A DNA stretch of 64,000 bases from JALYRV01 sp036675475 (GCA_036675475.1 JAKFEY010000029.1:1-64000), one strand, 5' to 3'. Counted from the stretch's first letter, positions 18,570-34,051 are shown. Made by a program: numbers and translations. Notes: generated by a model from the letters alone, not told the origin.

Positions 18570-19919
18570 ATGACCCCTCTCTGGAACGACATCCTTGGGC
18601 GCATCGAGACCAAGGTCAACCGTTACAGCTTCTACACATGGTTCAAGCCCACGGTGTGCGTGGCCGATGACGGGCGCACGCTGACCGTCAAGGTGCCGAA
18701 TCCGCTGTTTCGCGACTGGCTGACCAAGCATTACTCAGCCGTTCTGGACGAGGCGCTGACCGAAGTCGGGCGCCCGGAGGCGGAAATCTCGTTCGTGGCT
18801 GACGACACGGTGCCCATGCCGGCGGCCGCCGCGCCGATGCTGCCCGAGTTCGACCCGGCCGAGATACCGGCCGCCGACGAAGACGAAAATCCTTCGGCAT
18901 CGCCTGCCGGCCTCAGCCCCCGCTACTCCTTCGACACCTTCATCGTCGGCCCCTCGAACCAGTTCGCGCATGCGGCGTGCCGGGCGGTGGCGGAAGCGCC
19001 GTCGCGCTCGTACAACCCGCTGTACATCTACGGCGGGGTGGGCCTGGGGAAGACGCATCTGATGCATGCCATCGGGCATTACATGCTGATGCACGCGCCG
19101 TCGGCGAAGCTCACCTACATCTCGTCGGAGCGCTTCATGAACGAGATGATCAACGCGGTGCGCTACGACCGCATCCTTGATTTCCGCGATCGCTATCGCA
19201 GTGTGGATATCCTGCTGGTCGATGACGTGCAGTTCATGGCGGGCAAGGAAGGCACGCAGACGGAGTTCTTTCACACGTTCAACGCGCTGTACGACGCGCA
19301 GAAGCAGATCGTCATCAGCAGCGACTGCTCGCCGCGCGAGATTCCGGCGCTCGAGGAACGTCTGCGATCGCGGTTCGAGTGGGGGCTGATTGCCGACATC
19401 CAGCCGCCGGATCTCGAGACAAAAATCGCCATCCTCAAACGCAAGGCCGAGAGTGAAGGCGTCGCGCTGCCCGACAACGTGGCGATCTATATCGCGAGCA
19501 AGATCAAGTCGAACATCCGCGAGCTCGAGGGATCGCTCATCCGCCTGCTGGCGTATGCGTCGCTCACGGGCAAGGACATCTCGCTGCCGCTCGCGCAGGA
19601 CGTGCTGCGCAACATCCTGGTGCAGGACGAGAAGGCGGTGTCGATTGAAGGCATCCAGAAGTTCGTGGCCGACTACTACCAGCTGAAGGTGGCGGACCTG
19701 AAGTCGCGCAACAACGCGAAGTCGATTTCGATGCCGCGGCAGATCGGCATGTATCTGTGCAAGGTGCTGACGAATGCGTCGCTGCCGGAAATCGGCAAGA
19801 GCTTCGGCGGCAAGCACCACTCCACAGTCATTCACTCCATCAAGAAGATTGAAGAGCTGCGCCGCACCGACGGTGATTTCAACACCCTTATCAACAGCTT
19901 CCTCGAGTCGTTCCGCTGA
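18570..19919 (+). CDS. dnaA: Chromosomal replication initiator DnaA
   Basis: AAA+ initiator that binds DnaA boxes and melts oriC, 449 aa. Domain I starts [21 protein letters not shown], the usual first residues, so ATG 18570 is preferred over an in-frame upstream start at 18507. Domain III has Walker [10 protein letters not shown] (about 156-164), Walker B LLVDDVQF and the sensor [10 protein letters not shown]. The domain IV helix-turn-helix signature [20 protein letters not shown] is intact. Domain II is a short acidic linker (about 88-115). First gene of the rightward run. Confidence 0.97.
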   Translation: MTPLWNDILGRIETKVNRYSFYTWFKPTVCVADDGRTLTVKVPNPLFRDWLTKHYSAVLDEALTEVGRPEAEISFVADDTVPMPAAAAPMLPEFDPAEIPAADEDENPSASPAGLSPRYSFDTFIVGPSNQFAHAACRAVAEAPSRSYNPLYIYGGVGLGKTHLMHAIGHYMLMHAPSAKLTYISSERFMNEMINAVRYDRILDFRDRYRSVDILLVDDVQFMAGKEGTQTEFFHTFNALYDAQKQIVISSDCSPREIPALEERLRSRFEWGLIADIQPPDLETKIAILKRKAESEGVALPDNVAIYIASKIKSNIRELEGSLIRLLAYASLTGKDISLPLAQDVLRNILVQDEKAVSIEGIQKFVADYYQLKVADLKSRNNAKSISMPRQIGMYLCKVLTNASLPEIGKSFGGKHHSTVIHSIKKIEELRRTDGDFNTLINSFLESFR

Positions 19920-20104
19920 GCGGTACGGCCGGGGTCGAGGCCGGCGATCCACAGCCGTCCACAGGGGGTGCTGTGAGTATTCCGACAGGTACGGGCGGGC
20001 CTGAGATCTCCACAAACGACCCGCCGGGTACCCGCCGATCACGCGGCTTTCGCATGCACAGGGTAAGTTGTTGATTACCAACCACTAACGGGCCTATTTT
20101 CAGG

Positions 20105-20133
20105 TTTCAACAGGACCTTCTTCTTGCTATAAT
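20105..20133 (+). promoter_or_regulatory. Predicted dnaN promoter with extended -10
   Basis: TGCTATAAT (20125-20133) is a perfect extended -10 with a consensus TATAAT hexamer. A weak -35, TTTCAA (20105-20110), lies 17 bases upstream. Transcription would start near 20140, giving a leader of about 145 bases that includes the whole palindrome at 20167-20235 before the dnaN ATG. Confidence 0.7.
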
Positions 20134-20166
20134 TTCTTGTTCTTTCTTTCCTGATCGATTCATAAG

Positions 20167-20235
20167 GGAAACACACTTGACAGGCCGTGGTATCCAAGCG
20201 CCGGCACCCTACCACGGTCTGTCAAGTGTGTTTCC
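20167..20235. repeat. 26-bp near-perfect inverted repeat in the dnaN leader
   Basis: Left arm 20167-20192 and right arm 20210-20235 are reverse complements at 25 of 26 positions; the exception (20184 opposite 20218) is a G-T pair, which stays paired as G-U in RNA. The 17-base loop is 20193-20209. There is no T-run after it, and a purine-rich GGGAGGAGAT follows, so it is not a standard intrinsic terminator. As RNA it would form a very stable hairpin 51 bases before dnaN. It could also be a minimal mobile-element remnant or a protein-binding palindrome. Confidence 0.95.
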
Positions 20236-20286
20236 TGGGAGGAGATCAGGAGCACCACACGGCTCCTCAACGAGGTCAGCACGCCA

Positions 20287-21414
20287 ATGGAACTAGTCGT
20301 CCGCAAGAGCGATCTGCTTCGCGAGCTCCAGCTCTTCCAGGGCATTGTCGAGCGCAAAAACACCATCCCTATTCTGGCGAACGTGCTGCTCGAAGCCGAC
20401 GGCAAGGAAGTGCGGATGCTGGCGACCGACCTCGAAGTCGGCCTCAGAAGCCGCTGCGAGGCCGTGGTGGGCAAGTCCGGATCGCTCACGCTGCCGGCCA
20501 AGAAGCTGTTCGAGATTGTGAAGGCGCTGCCGGAAAGCGACATCCGCATCGAGCAGGACAAGAGCGGCGTGAAGGTGGCGGCCGAGCGCTTCGACTCGCG
20601 CATGCAGACCCTGCCGCGCGAAGACTTTCCGACGCTGCCGGATGCCACGGGCAGCTGGAGCGCCACGCTGCCGCGTGAAGCGCTGCGCACGATGATTCCG
20701 AAAACGCAGTTCGCCATCACCGGCGAGGACACGCGTTACTTCCTCAACGGCGCGCTGTTCGTGCTCGCGGCCGATGCCATGAGCCTGGTGGCCACCGACG
20801 GCCATCGCCTCGCCCTGGTGCAGGTGCCCCGCGACGCGGAAGGCAAGAAGGGCAAGGGCGCGGCGGCCGGAGAGGACATGCGGGTAATCCTGCCGCGCAA
20901 GACGCTCAATGAACTGCAGCGGCTGCTCAGCGAGGGTGAAGACGATGTCCGGTTCGAGAAGGGCGAGAACCACCTGTTTTTCGAGGTGGGCGGCCGCGTG
21001 CTGATTTCGCGGGTGATCGACGGGCAGTTCCCGGCCTTCGAGCGCGTCATCCCGAAGAACACGGACAAGAAAATCGATTTTGATCGCGATCGGCTGACGA
21101 GCGCCGTGCGCCGCGTCGAGCTGCTGTCGAACGAGCGCTCGCGCGCGGTGAAGTTCCAGATCGATCGCGGCAAGGTGGAGATCACCTCGAGTTCGCCCGA
21201 GCTGGGCGAAGCGCACGAAGTGATCATGGTCGAGTATGACGGCGCGCCGATGCAGATCTGTTTCAACGCGCGCTACGTGCTGGAGTTCCTGAGCGCGGTG
21301 GAAACCGACGTCGTGTCGCTCGCGTTCAAGGACGAGATGAGCCAGGCCGTGATGACGCCCGTGGGTGCCGAAGGCTACGAATACACCTACGTCATCATGC
21401 CGATGAGGATCTGA
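20287..21414 (+). CDS. dnaN: DNA polymerase III beta subunit (sliding clamp)
   Basis: Ring-shaped processivity clamp, 375 aa, usual length (about 370). Starts MELVVRKSDLLRELQLFQGIVERKNTIPIL-like sequence typical of the family (20287-20376). It has three repeated clamp domains, with RYFLNGALF and ATDGHRLALV in the middle and the C-terminal YVIMPMRI end, where the clamp C terminus normally lies. It is followed by gyrB after only 8 bases, with no recF between. Confidence 0.97.
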   Translation: MELVVRKSDLLRELQLFQGIVERKNTIPILANVLLEADGKEVRMLATDLEVGLRSRCEAVVGKSGSLTLPAKKLFEIVKALPESDIRIEQDKSGVKVAAERFDSRMQTLPREDFPTLPDATGSWSATLPREALRTMIPKTQFAITGEDTRYFLNGALFVLAADAMSLVATDGHRLALVQVPRDAEGKKGKGAAAGEDMRVILPRKTLNELQRLLSEGEDDVRFEKGENHLFFEVGGRVLISRVIDGQFPAFERVIPKNTDKKIDFDRDRLTSAVRRVELLSNERSRAVKFQIDRGKVEITSSSPELGEAHEVIMVEYDGAPMQICFNARYVLEFLSAVETDVVSLAFKDEMSQAVMTPVGAEGYEYTYVIMPMRI

Positions 21415-21422
21415 CGCGCTGA

Positions 21423-23996
<2,574 letters not shown>

Positions 23997-23999
23997 TTC

Positions 24000-26583
<2,584 letters not shown>

Positions 26584-26594
<11 letters not shown>

Positions 26595-28080
26595 CGACGC
26601 CTTTCGGCTCCTCTCGCGTCTCGCGGAGGAGCCGGATCGCCATCCACACCAGGCCCGCCGCCGCCAGGCACCATCCGGCCCGAAGCAGCAGCGCGACCCA
26701 TCCAGGGAACGACTGGAGCGGCATCATCACCGGCAGCATCGGCGCCGCGTCCGAGACGCCGGACATTTCACCCGCGATGTTTCGCAGGCGCTGCCCGATC
26801 ACGAAATGATCGAAGCGCCCATCCGGCACGTACACGGCGCCGGGCACGACCGTTTTCAGCATGCCCAGCTGGGCCTGCTCCAGCCAGGCCGGAAACACAA
26901 TCGATGACAGCTGCAGCGCAAGCAGCACTGCGGCTATCGACACGATGATGCGCGCGCGAACGCGCAGCTCGATGAGCAGCGGCACCGCGAGCAGGCACGC
27001 CATCCACACCCACGCCGCAAGAAAGCGATCGCCCCAGCTGCTCATGGCCGGCCAGTTGAAGTACCGCGCGTATCCCGCGGCGGTGAGGACGATGCCGGCG
27101 GCGGCAAGTGACGCAACCCTGGCGGAGAGGCGGGGAATGCTCCGGCGGCGCATCACGAGGACGGCTGCGAGCACGACGAGCAGTGGATCGAAGAGAAACA
27201 CCGAGGCCTGCAGGCTGACGAACGGCCCCGTGAGGCCGATCCAGAAGTCGTTCGAGAACGGGAAACCGGGCGGCACGGGAAGATCCAGGCGGCGGGCAAG
27301 GTCGCCCGACATCTGCATGTAGTTGGTGGTCCACTCACCGAAACGCGCGTAGTGATACGCGCGATCGGCGGCGATGCCCGCCGCAATGCCTGGCGCCGCA
27401 TATCGACAATAGTCGCGGATGTAGCCCTTGCGCCGCGGCATCGCCAGCAGCGGCACGAGCGACACCAGCAGCACGTCGATCGCGTTTGGCAGCCGAATCA
27501 GCAGGTCGAAGCCGAGCGAGACGCCCATTACCGCCAGCCAGCGCGCGCGGCCGGTCTCGGTCCACCGCAGCGCGGAGGTGAGCCCCACGAGCACGAGCAG
27601 GAACTGGAGCGTGTTCTCCTGGTTGTTCTGGAAGTGCCACAAGAGCGTGGAGCAGAAGGCCAGCGAGAGCGCTCCAGCCGAGGCCGCGAACATTCCAAAA
27701 CCAAGAGTGGCGAGCAGGAGCGCGGCAGCCGCCACGATCAGTCCGTTGACGATCGGAAAGGTCAGGTACTGCGCGGCGATGAAGCGATGGCGGGGTTCGG
27801 AGATGCCGGCCGCAGTCGCAAGCGCGTCAGCCGGAAGCAGCACGAGCGATTGCCCCAGTCCGTACCACGGCGTCTTGACGCCATGGCGATCGCGAAGGAC
27901 GAGCGGGTCGGGTGGGACCAGGCCCTCGAATGGCGCGGTGCCGGTGAGCAGCCAGTGCGCGACGCCGAGCCTGGCGGGTGCATCGGACACCGGCGGTGTG
28001 CCGGCCGGAAGCACGAGGAGCGTGAGCAGCGCGCCAATGGCGAAGAGGCGCAGCAGATGACGGCGGGGCACGCCGCGCAT
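26584..28080 (-). CDS. Multipass membrane protein, possibly GT-C-fold glycosyltransferase-like
   Basis: I do not recognise a specific family. The 498-aa product has about 10-12 hydrophobic segments, beginning with LLRLFAIGALLTLLVLPAG and including LIVAAAALLLATLGFGMF and FVSLQASVFLFDPLLVVLAA. After the first helix a large extracytoplasmic loop contains SDAPARLGVAHWLLTG and WYGLGQSLVLLPADA, a layout reminiscent of GT-C (PMT/ArnT-like) transferases, but no clear catalytic acidic pair can be assigned. Starts 4 bases after the pcrA stop on the same strand, so the two may be co-transcribed. Confidence 0.7.
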
Positions 28081-28084
28081 TATG

Positions 28085-30391
28085 TCAGGCTGGTTCGAGG
28101 CGGGCGTACTTCGCGAGCAGTTTCTTCAGGCCGGCCGTGTTGAACCGCACGGTGACCTTGAAGTCGTCGCCCTGCTCTTCGATGTCGGTAACCGTGCCGA
28201 GGCCGAACTGCTGGTGCCGCACGCGCATGCCCTTGCGCATGCCGCCCATTGAGGACTGATCTTCCGACGCGTAGTCGTAGGTGGGCGTCTCTTCGCGCTC
28301 GCGCGTCTTGCCGGCGCCCGATCCGTAGCGGCGGCCGTACGGATTCGGCCGCGTGTCGAAGCTGCGCGGATAGGACATCCGTCCGGCGCCAGAAAAACTG
28401 GACGCAGAGGACCACGCCGGCTCCATGCGCTCGATCAGGTTCGCGGGAATTTCGTCGATGAAGCGTGAGGGCTCGGTCGACTGATACTCGCCGAATACGC
28501 GCCGGCGCGCGGCGCTCGTGAGAAACAGGCGCTCGCGCGCGCGCGTGATGCCGACGTAACAAAGCCGCCGCTCTTCCTCGAGCTCGTCCTCGTCTTCGGC
28601 CGATCGCGAGTGCGGGAACAGCCCTTCTTCGAGGCCTGCGAGCACGACGACGGGAAATTCGAGGCCTTTGGCGGCATGCAGCGTCATGAGCCACACACGG
28701 GCGCTCTTGTTGCCGCTTTCCTCGTCCGTTTCGCTGAGCAGCGAGAGCCGATCGACAAAGCCGCCAAGCGCCGCGTCCTGGTCGCGCGTCTCGTACTCGC
28801 GCGCGGCCGACACGAGTTCCATCAGGTTCTCGATGCGGGCGTCGGCATCCTCGGTGTGCTCGTCGCGCAGGTCTTTCAAGTAACCGCTGCGGTCGAGCAT
28901 CTTGCCGATGGCGATGGACACCGAATCGGTGCGCGCCACATCCGACAATTCAACGATCAGGTCGCGGAAGGCCCGCAGCGAGGCGACGGCGCGCGGCGGC
29001 AGCAGGCGCCGCTCGACCGCAACCACCAGCTTCGCCCACAGCGACCGCGCCGACTTCACTTCCAGAAGCCCCGCCTGCAGCAGCGGCGACAGGTCGCTGG
29101 TGTCGTCGGGCTCGACTTTCTCGAGGGCGTCGATCACGCCTTTCCCGATGCCGCGCGCCGGCACATTGATCACGCGCCGCAGGCTCACATCGTCGTGCGG
29201 ATTGATGATGAGCTTCAGGTACGCGAGCGCGTCCTTGATTTCCTTGCGCTCGTAGAACCTGACGCCGCCAATCACCTTGTAGGGAATGGCGTCGCGCATC
29301 AGCGCGTCTTCAATCGCGCGCGACTGCGCGTTGGTGCGATAGAGCACGGCCGCGAGCGTGCTGACCTCGGTGTTTCGCGCCTCGCGAATGACCTTGGTGA
29401 TGAAGTCGGCCTCTTCGAGCTCGTCGCCGCCGCGGAAGTAGACGATCGGCCGTCCGCCTTCCTTGTCGGTCCACAGCCGCTTCTCCTTGCGATTGCGGTT
29501 GCGGCTGATGACGGCCGACGCGGCGTCGAGAATCACCTGCGTCGAGCGATAGTTCTGCTCGAGGCGCACGGTGGCCGCCTCCGGGAAGTCCTGCTCGAAG
29601 TCCATCAGGTTGCGCAGATCGGCGCCGCGCCACTTGTAGATGGACTGATCCGGATCGCCGACGACGCAGAGGTTGCGGTGGATCTCGGAGAGGCGCTTGA
29701 CCAGCATGTACTGCGGCCGGTTGGTGTCCTGATACTCGTCGACGAGCACGTACTTGAAGCGCTGCGCGTACTTCGTGCGCACGGCTTCCGACGTTTCCAT
29801 CAGCTCGACGGTCTTCAGCAGCAGGTCGTCGAAGTCGAGCGCGTTGCTCTCGGCAAGCGTGCGCAGGTAGTAGGCGTAGATTTTCGCGACCTGCTGCTCG
29901 CGCAGGTTCCAGCTCGACGTCTGAATGTCGTCGGGCCCTTCCATCCGGTTCTTGGCCGCGCTGATGCGGCTGAGCGCCTGGCGCGGCGGCAGCATCTTGT
30001 CGTCGATGCCGAGCGACTTCATGCCCTGCTTGACGACCGAGATCTGGTCCGAGGAGTCGTAGATGACGAAGTCGCGCGTGAGGCCGATGGCCGGCGCCTC
30101 GCGGCGCAGCAGACGCGCGCAGAGCGAGTGAAAGGTCGACAGCCAGACACGCGCGCCGTCGTCGCCGATGAGCGCCTGCACGCGCTCGCGCATCTCCTCG
30201 GCCGCCTTGTTCGTGAACGTGACGGCGAGCACCTCGTCGGGCGCGGCATGCCCGTCGCCAATCAGGTACGCAATGCGGTACGTGATGACGCGCGTCTTGC
30301 CGGATCCCGCGCCGGCGAGAATGAGCAGCGGGCCTTTGCTGTGCAGCACGGCTTCCTGCTGTGCGGGATTGAGCGAGCTGAGAAAATCCAT
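28085..30391 (-). CDS. pcrA: ATP-dependent DNA helicase, UvrD/PcrA family
   Basis: Superfamily 1A 3'-5' helicase in repair and replication, 768 aa. Motif I AGAGSGKTRVIT (about 27-38), motif Ia TFTNKAAEEM, motif II VDEYQDTN (about 222-229), motif III GDPDQSIYKWRGA, motif IV LEQNYRST, motif V LMTLHAAKGLEF and motif VI ERRLCYVGITRARERL are intact. The C terminus (RVRHQQFGLGTVTDIEEQ) is the Tudor-like domain of PcrA/UvrD. PcrA and UvrD cannot be separated by eye. Confidence 0.95.
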   Translation of the reverse strand: MDFLSSLNPAQQEAVLHSKGPLLILAGAGSGKTRVITYRIAYLIGDGHAAPDEVLAVTFTNKAAEEMRERVQALIGDDGARVWLSTFHSLCARLLRREAPAIGLTRDFVIYDSSDQISVVKQGMKSLGIDDKMLPPRQALSRISAAKNRMEGPDDIQTSSWNLREQQVAKIYAYYLRTLAESNALDFDDLLLKTVELMETSEAVRTKYAQRFKYVLVDEYQDTNRPQYMLVKRLSEIHRNLCVVGDPDQSIYKWRGADLRNLMDFEQDFPEAATVRLEQNYRSTQVILDAASAVISRNRNRKEKRLWTDKEGGRPIVYFRGGDELEEADFITKVIREARNTEVSTLAAVLYRTNAQSRAIEDALMRDAIPYKVIGGVRFYERKEIKDALAYLKLIINPHDDVSLRRVINVPARGIGKGVIDALEKVEPDDTSDLSPLLQAGLLEVKSARSLWAKLVVAVERRLLPPRAVASLRAFRDLIVELSDVARTDSVSIAIGKMLDRSGYLKDLRDEHTEDADARIENLMELVSAAREYETRDQDAALGGFVDRLSLLSETDEESGNKSARVWLMTLHAAKGLEFPVVVLAGLEEGLFPHSRSAEDEDELEEERRLCYVGITRARERLFLTSAARRRVFGEYQSTEPSRFIDEIPANLIERMEPAWSSASSFSGAGRMSYPRSFDTRPNPYGRRYGSGAGKTREREETPTYDYASEDQSSMGGMRKGMRVRHQQFGLGTVTDIEEQGDDFKVTVRFNTAGLKKLLAKYARLEPA

Positions 30392-30404
30392 GGCGGGATC
30401 ACTA

Positions 30405-31060
30405 TTATCGCGCGATCGGCAGGCTCAACGGAATGGTGATGATGTCGCCTCCCGCGGCTGTGACCGGATGTCGAAGGTCCTGTGCGATGCCATCGGGTGT
30501 GAAACCTGCGGGGATGGCTAAAACTTCGTACGCAAGGCCCACCGCAATCCCGCTGAGGTGAAACATCCCATCGTCTGTCATCGCAGAAACAACAACAGGT
30601 GCGGTGGGGGAGTCGAGTGGTGTGGCAATAACAGCGACGTCCGGGACCCACTCCAGGTCTCCTAACTGCACTCGGCCACGGATGAATGCCGATGTGCGCC
30701 GGAAATAGGCCGCGGTGCAGCCCGCGGCTGCGGCATCGAGGGGCACCACGCCGCGCGGCGCCGTCGTCGGCGGCGCGAAGCGCGTCAGCGTCCAGAGGTC
30801 GGGTGCGTTGGCGGTCACCCGCAGCATCGAGCCCGGAAGCAGTCCTTTGAGCGCGATCATCGTAGAGCGCGACGGCCGGCAGATAACCGTCACGCGTGAC
30901 GGTGATTGTGTACATGCCTGACAGCAGCGTGCCTGACTGGTACCCGCCGTCGGCGCCGGTGGTCGATCACGCGGCCCGTGAGATACGGGGCGGGCTGATC
31001 GAATGCAGCCGCAGCCGCCGCGGCAAGCAGCAGCCACATCATCCACGCCCGCAAGGTCAT
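30405..31060 (-). pseudogene. Frameshifted remnant of a secreted carboxypeptidase-regulatory-like protein
   Basis: Three pieces in three frames look like one protein. From ATG 31060 a signal peptide reads [19 protein letters not shown], then [13 protein letters not shown]. After a shift near 30960-30980 comes [35 protein letters not shown]. After a second shift near 30860 comes IALKGLLPGSMLRVTANAPDLWTLTR, continuing to a stop at 30405. The [14 protein letters not shown] stretch resembles carboxypeptidase-regulatory-like repeats. At least two one-base-type shifts break it. Either a decaying gene or sequencing errors; the consistent hydrophobic pattern across frames supports a former gene. Confidence 0.65.
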
Positions 31061-31135
31061 GAACGGCCATTATCGCCTGATAAGCGAACGTTCTGGCCGC
31101 GAGCGGGATGCTACGATCGACGCGTTCGAGCCACC

Positions 31136-32542
31136 ATGACGCTTTTCGAGAAAGTCTGGAACGCCCATCGCGTGCGCGTGCTGCCCTCCGGGCAGACGCA
31201 GCTGTTTGTCGGCCTGCATCTGATTCACGAAGTCACGAGCCCGCAGGCGTTTGAAATGCTGCGCCTGCACGGGCTTTCGGTACGGCGGCCCGATCGCACC
31301 ATCGCCACCGTCGATCACATCGTGCCCACCGGGCGGCAGGCGCGTCCGTTCGGCGACACGCTGGCCGAGGCGATGCTCGCGGCGCTCGAGCGCAACTGCG
31401 CGGCGTCGGGCATCGAGCTGCTCGGCCTCGACAGCGGCCGGCAGGGCATCGTCCACGTCATCGGCCCGGAGCTCGGACTCACGCAGCCAGGGATGACCAT
31501 CGCGTGCGGCGACAGTCACACGTCCACGCACGGCGCGTTCGGCGCGCTGGCATTCGGCATCGGCACGTCGCAGGTGCGCGACGTGCTGGCGTCGCAGACG
31601 CTGGCGATCGAGCCGCTGGCCGTGCGCCGCATCGAGGTCACCGGCACGCTGGCGCCAGGCGTCTATGCGAAGGACGTCATCCTCACGATCATCAGGACCC
31701 TTGGCGTGAATGGCGGCGTGGGCTACGCCTACGAATACGGCGGCGCGGTCATCGATCGGATGTCGATGGAAGAGCGCATGACCGTGTGCAACATGTCGAT
31801 CGAAGGCGGCGCCCGGATTGGGTATGTCAATCCCGACGACACGACGATTGCGTGGCTGCGCGGGCGCGAACGCGCGCCGCAGGGTGCCGCGTTCGAGCGC
31901 GCGGCGGCATGGTGGCGGTCGCTCGCGTCCGATCCCGGCGCGGTGTACGACGACCGCGTGGTCATCGACGGGTCGGCCATCGAACCGACGGTGACCTGGG
32001 GCACGCATCCGGGGCAGTCTGTCGGCGTCGGCGAGCCGGTGCCGTCACCGGATCATGGCCGCGGCGAGCGCGCGCAGGAAATGACGGACGCGCTGTCGTT
32101 CATGGGACTCGAGCCCGGACGCCCGATCGCGGGCACGCGCGTGGATGTCGCCTTCATTGGTTCCTGCACGAACGGGCGGCTGTCGGATTTGCGCGAGGCG
32201 GCGATGGTCGCGCGCGGACGGCATGTCGCCCCCGGCGTGCGCGCGCTGGTCGTGCCCGGATCGCAGCAGGTGGCCGCGGCCGCCGAGGGCGAAGGCCTGC
32301 ACGACGTGTTCAGGGAAGCCGGTTTCGAATGGCGCGGGGCCGGCTGCTCGATGTGCCTGGCCATGAACGAAGACCGGTTGAGCGGGCGTGAAGTGTGCGC
32401 CTCGTCCTCCAACAGGAATTTCCGCGGCCGGCAGGGCAGCCCGACGGGCCGCACGCTGCTGATGAGTCCCGCGATGGTTGCGGCCGCCGCGGTGGCGGGC
32501 GAAGTCACCGACGTGCGCCGGCTGCTGGAGGCGCGCGCATGA
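31136..32542 (+). CDS. leuC: 3-isopropylmalate dehydratase large subunit
   Basis: [4Fe-4S] isomerase of leucine synthesis, converting 2- to 3-isopropylmalate; 468 aa. Starts [13 protein letters not shown], so ATG 31136 is used rather than upstream in-frame ATGs. Motifs: [24 protein letters not shown], and cluster cysteines in GSCTNGR (about 343) and [10 protein letters not shown] (about 403 and 406). The NRNFRGRQG motif near the C terminus is intact. The stop overlaps the leuD start as ATGA. Confidence 0.97.
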   Translation: MTLFEKVWNAHRVRVLPSGQTQLFVGLHLIHEVTSPQAFEMLRLHGLSVRRPDRTIATVDHIVPTGRQARPFGDTLAEAMLAALERNCAASGIELLGLDSGRQGIVHVIGPELGLTQPGMTIACGDSHTSTHGAFGALAFGIGTSQVRDVLASQTLAIEPLAVRRIEVTGTLAPGVYAKDVILTIIRTLGVNGGVGYAYEYGGAVIDRMSMEERMTVCNMSIEGGARIGYVNPDDTTIAWLRGRERAPQGAAFERAAAWWRSLASDPGAVYDDRVVIDGSAIEPTVTWGTHPGQSVGVGEPVPSPDHGRGERAQEMTDALSFMGLEPGRPIAGTRVDVAFIGSCTNGRLSDLREAAMVARGRHVAPGVRALVVPGSQQVAAAAEGEGLHDVFREAGFEWRGAGCSMCLAMNEDRLSGREVCASSSNRNFRGRQGSPTGRTLLMSPAMVAAAAVAGEVTDVRRLLEARA

Positions 32543-33162
32543 GCGCGATCACGACCGTCTCGGGCCGCATGCTGCCGCTGGCGGGGCCCAATATCGACAC
32601 CGACCGCATCATCCCGGCGCGGTTCCTGCGCACCGTCAGCTTCGAAGGGCTCGAGGCGCACGTCTTCGAGGACGATCGCGCGGCGGCGAAGACCGCCGGC
32701 GACGAGCATCCGTTCGATGCGGCGCGGTTCGCAGGAGCGGCCGTGCTGGTGGTCAACGCGAACTTCGGCTGCGGGTCGTCGCGCGAGCACGCGCCGCAGG
32801 CGCTCTATCGTTGGGGCATCCGCGCGGTCGTGGGCGAGTCGTTCTCGGAAATCTTCTTCGGCAACGCCGTCATGCTGGGCATGCCCTGCGTCACGGCCGC
32901 GCCGGCCGACGTGCGCGCGCTGCAGGACCTTGCGGCCGCGTCACCGCAGGCGGTCGCGACGATCGACCTGACGCGCGGCATCTGTGACGCGCGCGCCGGC
33001 TCAGCCCCCTCCTCGTCATTCGCCATCAGCCTGCCCGGCACGGCGCGCGAGGCGTTGACGACCGGCGCCTGGAATGCCACCGCGGCGCTGCTGTCCGACC
33101 AGGACGCCATCGATCGCGTCGCCGAAGGCCTGCCGTATCTATCAGGGTTCAGGGCCGGCTGA
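32539..33162 (+). CDS. leuD: 3-isopropylmalate dehydratase small subunit
   Basis: Swivelling-domain subunit that pairs with LeuC; 207 aa, normal length. ATG 32539 overlaps the leuC stop by 4 bases and gives [26 protein letters not shown], a canonical start (32539-32615). The substrate-binding loop [15 protein letters not shown] is intact. The 3' end overlaps the convergent lysR-family gene by 14 bases. Confidence 0.97.
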   Translation: MSAITTVSGRMLPLAGPNIDTDRIIPARFLRTVSFEGLEAHVFEDDRAAAKTAGDEHPFDAARFAGAAVLVVNANFGCGSSREHAPQALYRWGIRAVVGESFSEIFFGNAVMLGMPCVTAAPADVRALQDLAAASPQAVATIDLTRGICDARAGSAPSSSFAISLPGTAREALTTGAWNATAALLSDQDAIDRVAEGLPYLSGFRAG

Positions 33163-34051
33163 TCGGCGTACGGGCGGAAGCAGCACGGGCGTGTTCGATG
33201 AACGCCGCGGCCGCCGCCGACAGCGCCCCGCTTCGGCGATGCACGAGCCGGATGCGCCGCAGCGTTTTCAGCTCGGTCACCCGCACGGCGTGCAGCTGTC
33301 CCTGCGCGATTTCACTCAACGCGCAGCGGCGCGGCAGGATGGCGACCCCAAGCCCCTGTTCCACCGCCCGCTTGATCCCGTCGAGGCTTGGCAGCGACAG
33401 CGCGATGTTGAGCGGCGCGTGCCGTTCCTCGGAGATGCGGAGCACGCGCTCGCGGGCGGGCGACGGATCGTTGTGCGCGATGATGGGCTGACGTCCGATC
33501 TCGTCGAGCGGCACGGACGCGCGCCGCGCGAACGGATGGCGCGGCGGCACGAGCAGCACGAGCTCGTCGGTGGCAAGCGTCAGCGACGTCAGCTCACGGT
33601 CGGCCGGCGGGAAGGTCAGCACGCCCATGTCGATGTGGCGCTGCTGCAGCTCCTGCGCCATCGTCCGGGCAGACACGCGCCGGACGTCGATCTGCACGCG
33701 CGGATGCGAGGCCAGATACCCGCCGATGAGCGGCAGCAGCACGTGCACGGCGGCCTCGTTGGCCCCGATGATCACGCGCCCGCGCTCGACTTCGCGCAGC
33801 TCGGTGACCGCCGCCTGTGCATCCTCGGCCATCCGCAGCAGGCGATCCGCATAGTCGAGCAGCAGCACGCCGGCCTGGGTCAGCGTGCCGTCGCGCTGCG
33901 CCCTGTCAATCAGCTGTCCGCCGACGGCGTCTTCGAGCCGCCGAATAGCCTGGCTCACGGCCGGCTGGGTGCGGCCCACCCGCACCGCCGCCTTCGAGAA
34001 GCTGCGCTCGCCCGCCACCGCGGCAAAGACCCGCAAGTCGTCGAGATTCAT
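33149..34051 (-). CDS. LysR-family transcriptional regulator
   Basis: 300 aa, typical LTTR length. N-terminal winged HTH: MNLDDLRVFAAVAGERSFSK, followed by VGRTQPAVSQAIRRLEDAVG (recognition helix about 28-40). The effector-binding periplasmic-binding-like domain begins near residue 90 (GRVIIGANEAAVHVLLPLIG). Lies between leuCD and leuAB and is divergent from leuA, with an AT-rich dyad in between, so it probably regulates the leucine genes. The effector is unknown; 2-isopropylmalate is a plausible inference by analogy with LeuO/LeuR-type systems. Confidence 0.92.
   Translation of the reverse strand: MNLDDLRVFAAVAGERSFSKAAVRVGRTQPAVSQAIRRLEDAVGGQLIDRAQRDGTLTQAGVLLLDYADRLLRMAEDAQAAVTELREVERGRVIIGANEAAVHVLLPLIGGYLASHPRVQIDVRRVSARTMAQELQQRHIDMGVLTFPPADRELTSLTLATDELVLLVPPRHPFARRASVPLDEIGRQPIIAHNDPSPARERVLRISEERHAPLNIALSLPSLDGIKRAVEQGLGVAILPRRCALSEIAQGQLHAVRVTELKTLRRIRLVHRRSGALSAAAAAFIEHARAASARTPISRP

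Larger units (their letters stand above)
19920..20286 (+). other. dnaA-dnaN intergenic region: weak DnaA-like sites, AT-rich patch, promoter and large palindrome
   Basis: No gene is supported in these 367 bases. The first part holds several TCCACA cores (around 19949, 19959, 20013) that are weak DnaA-box matches, and a CACAGC/GCTGTG dyad. From about 20083 to 20166 the sequence becomes notably AT-rich, with TTGTTGATTA and pyrimidine tracts, which would suit a DNA unwinding element. A strong extended -10 promoter (20105-20133) and the 26-bp inverted repeat (20167-20235) follow before dnaN. Confidence 0.6.

Noticed and set aside
20160..20240. dnaN-leader palindrome considered as an intrinsic terminator or a TTGACA promoter pair
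   Set aside because: It lacks a T-tract, and no -10 box is found 16-18 bases from either TTGACA within the arms.
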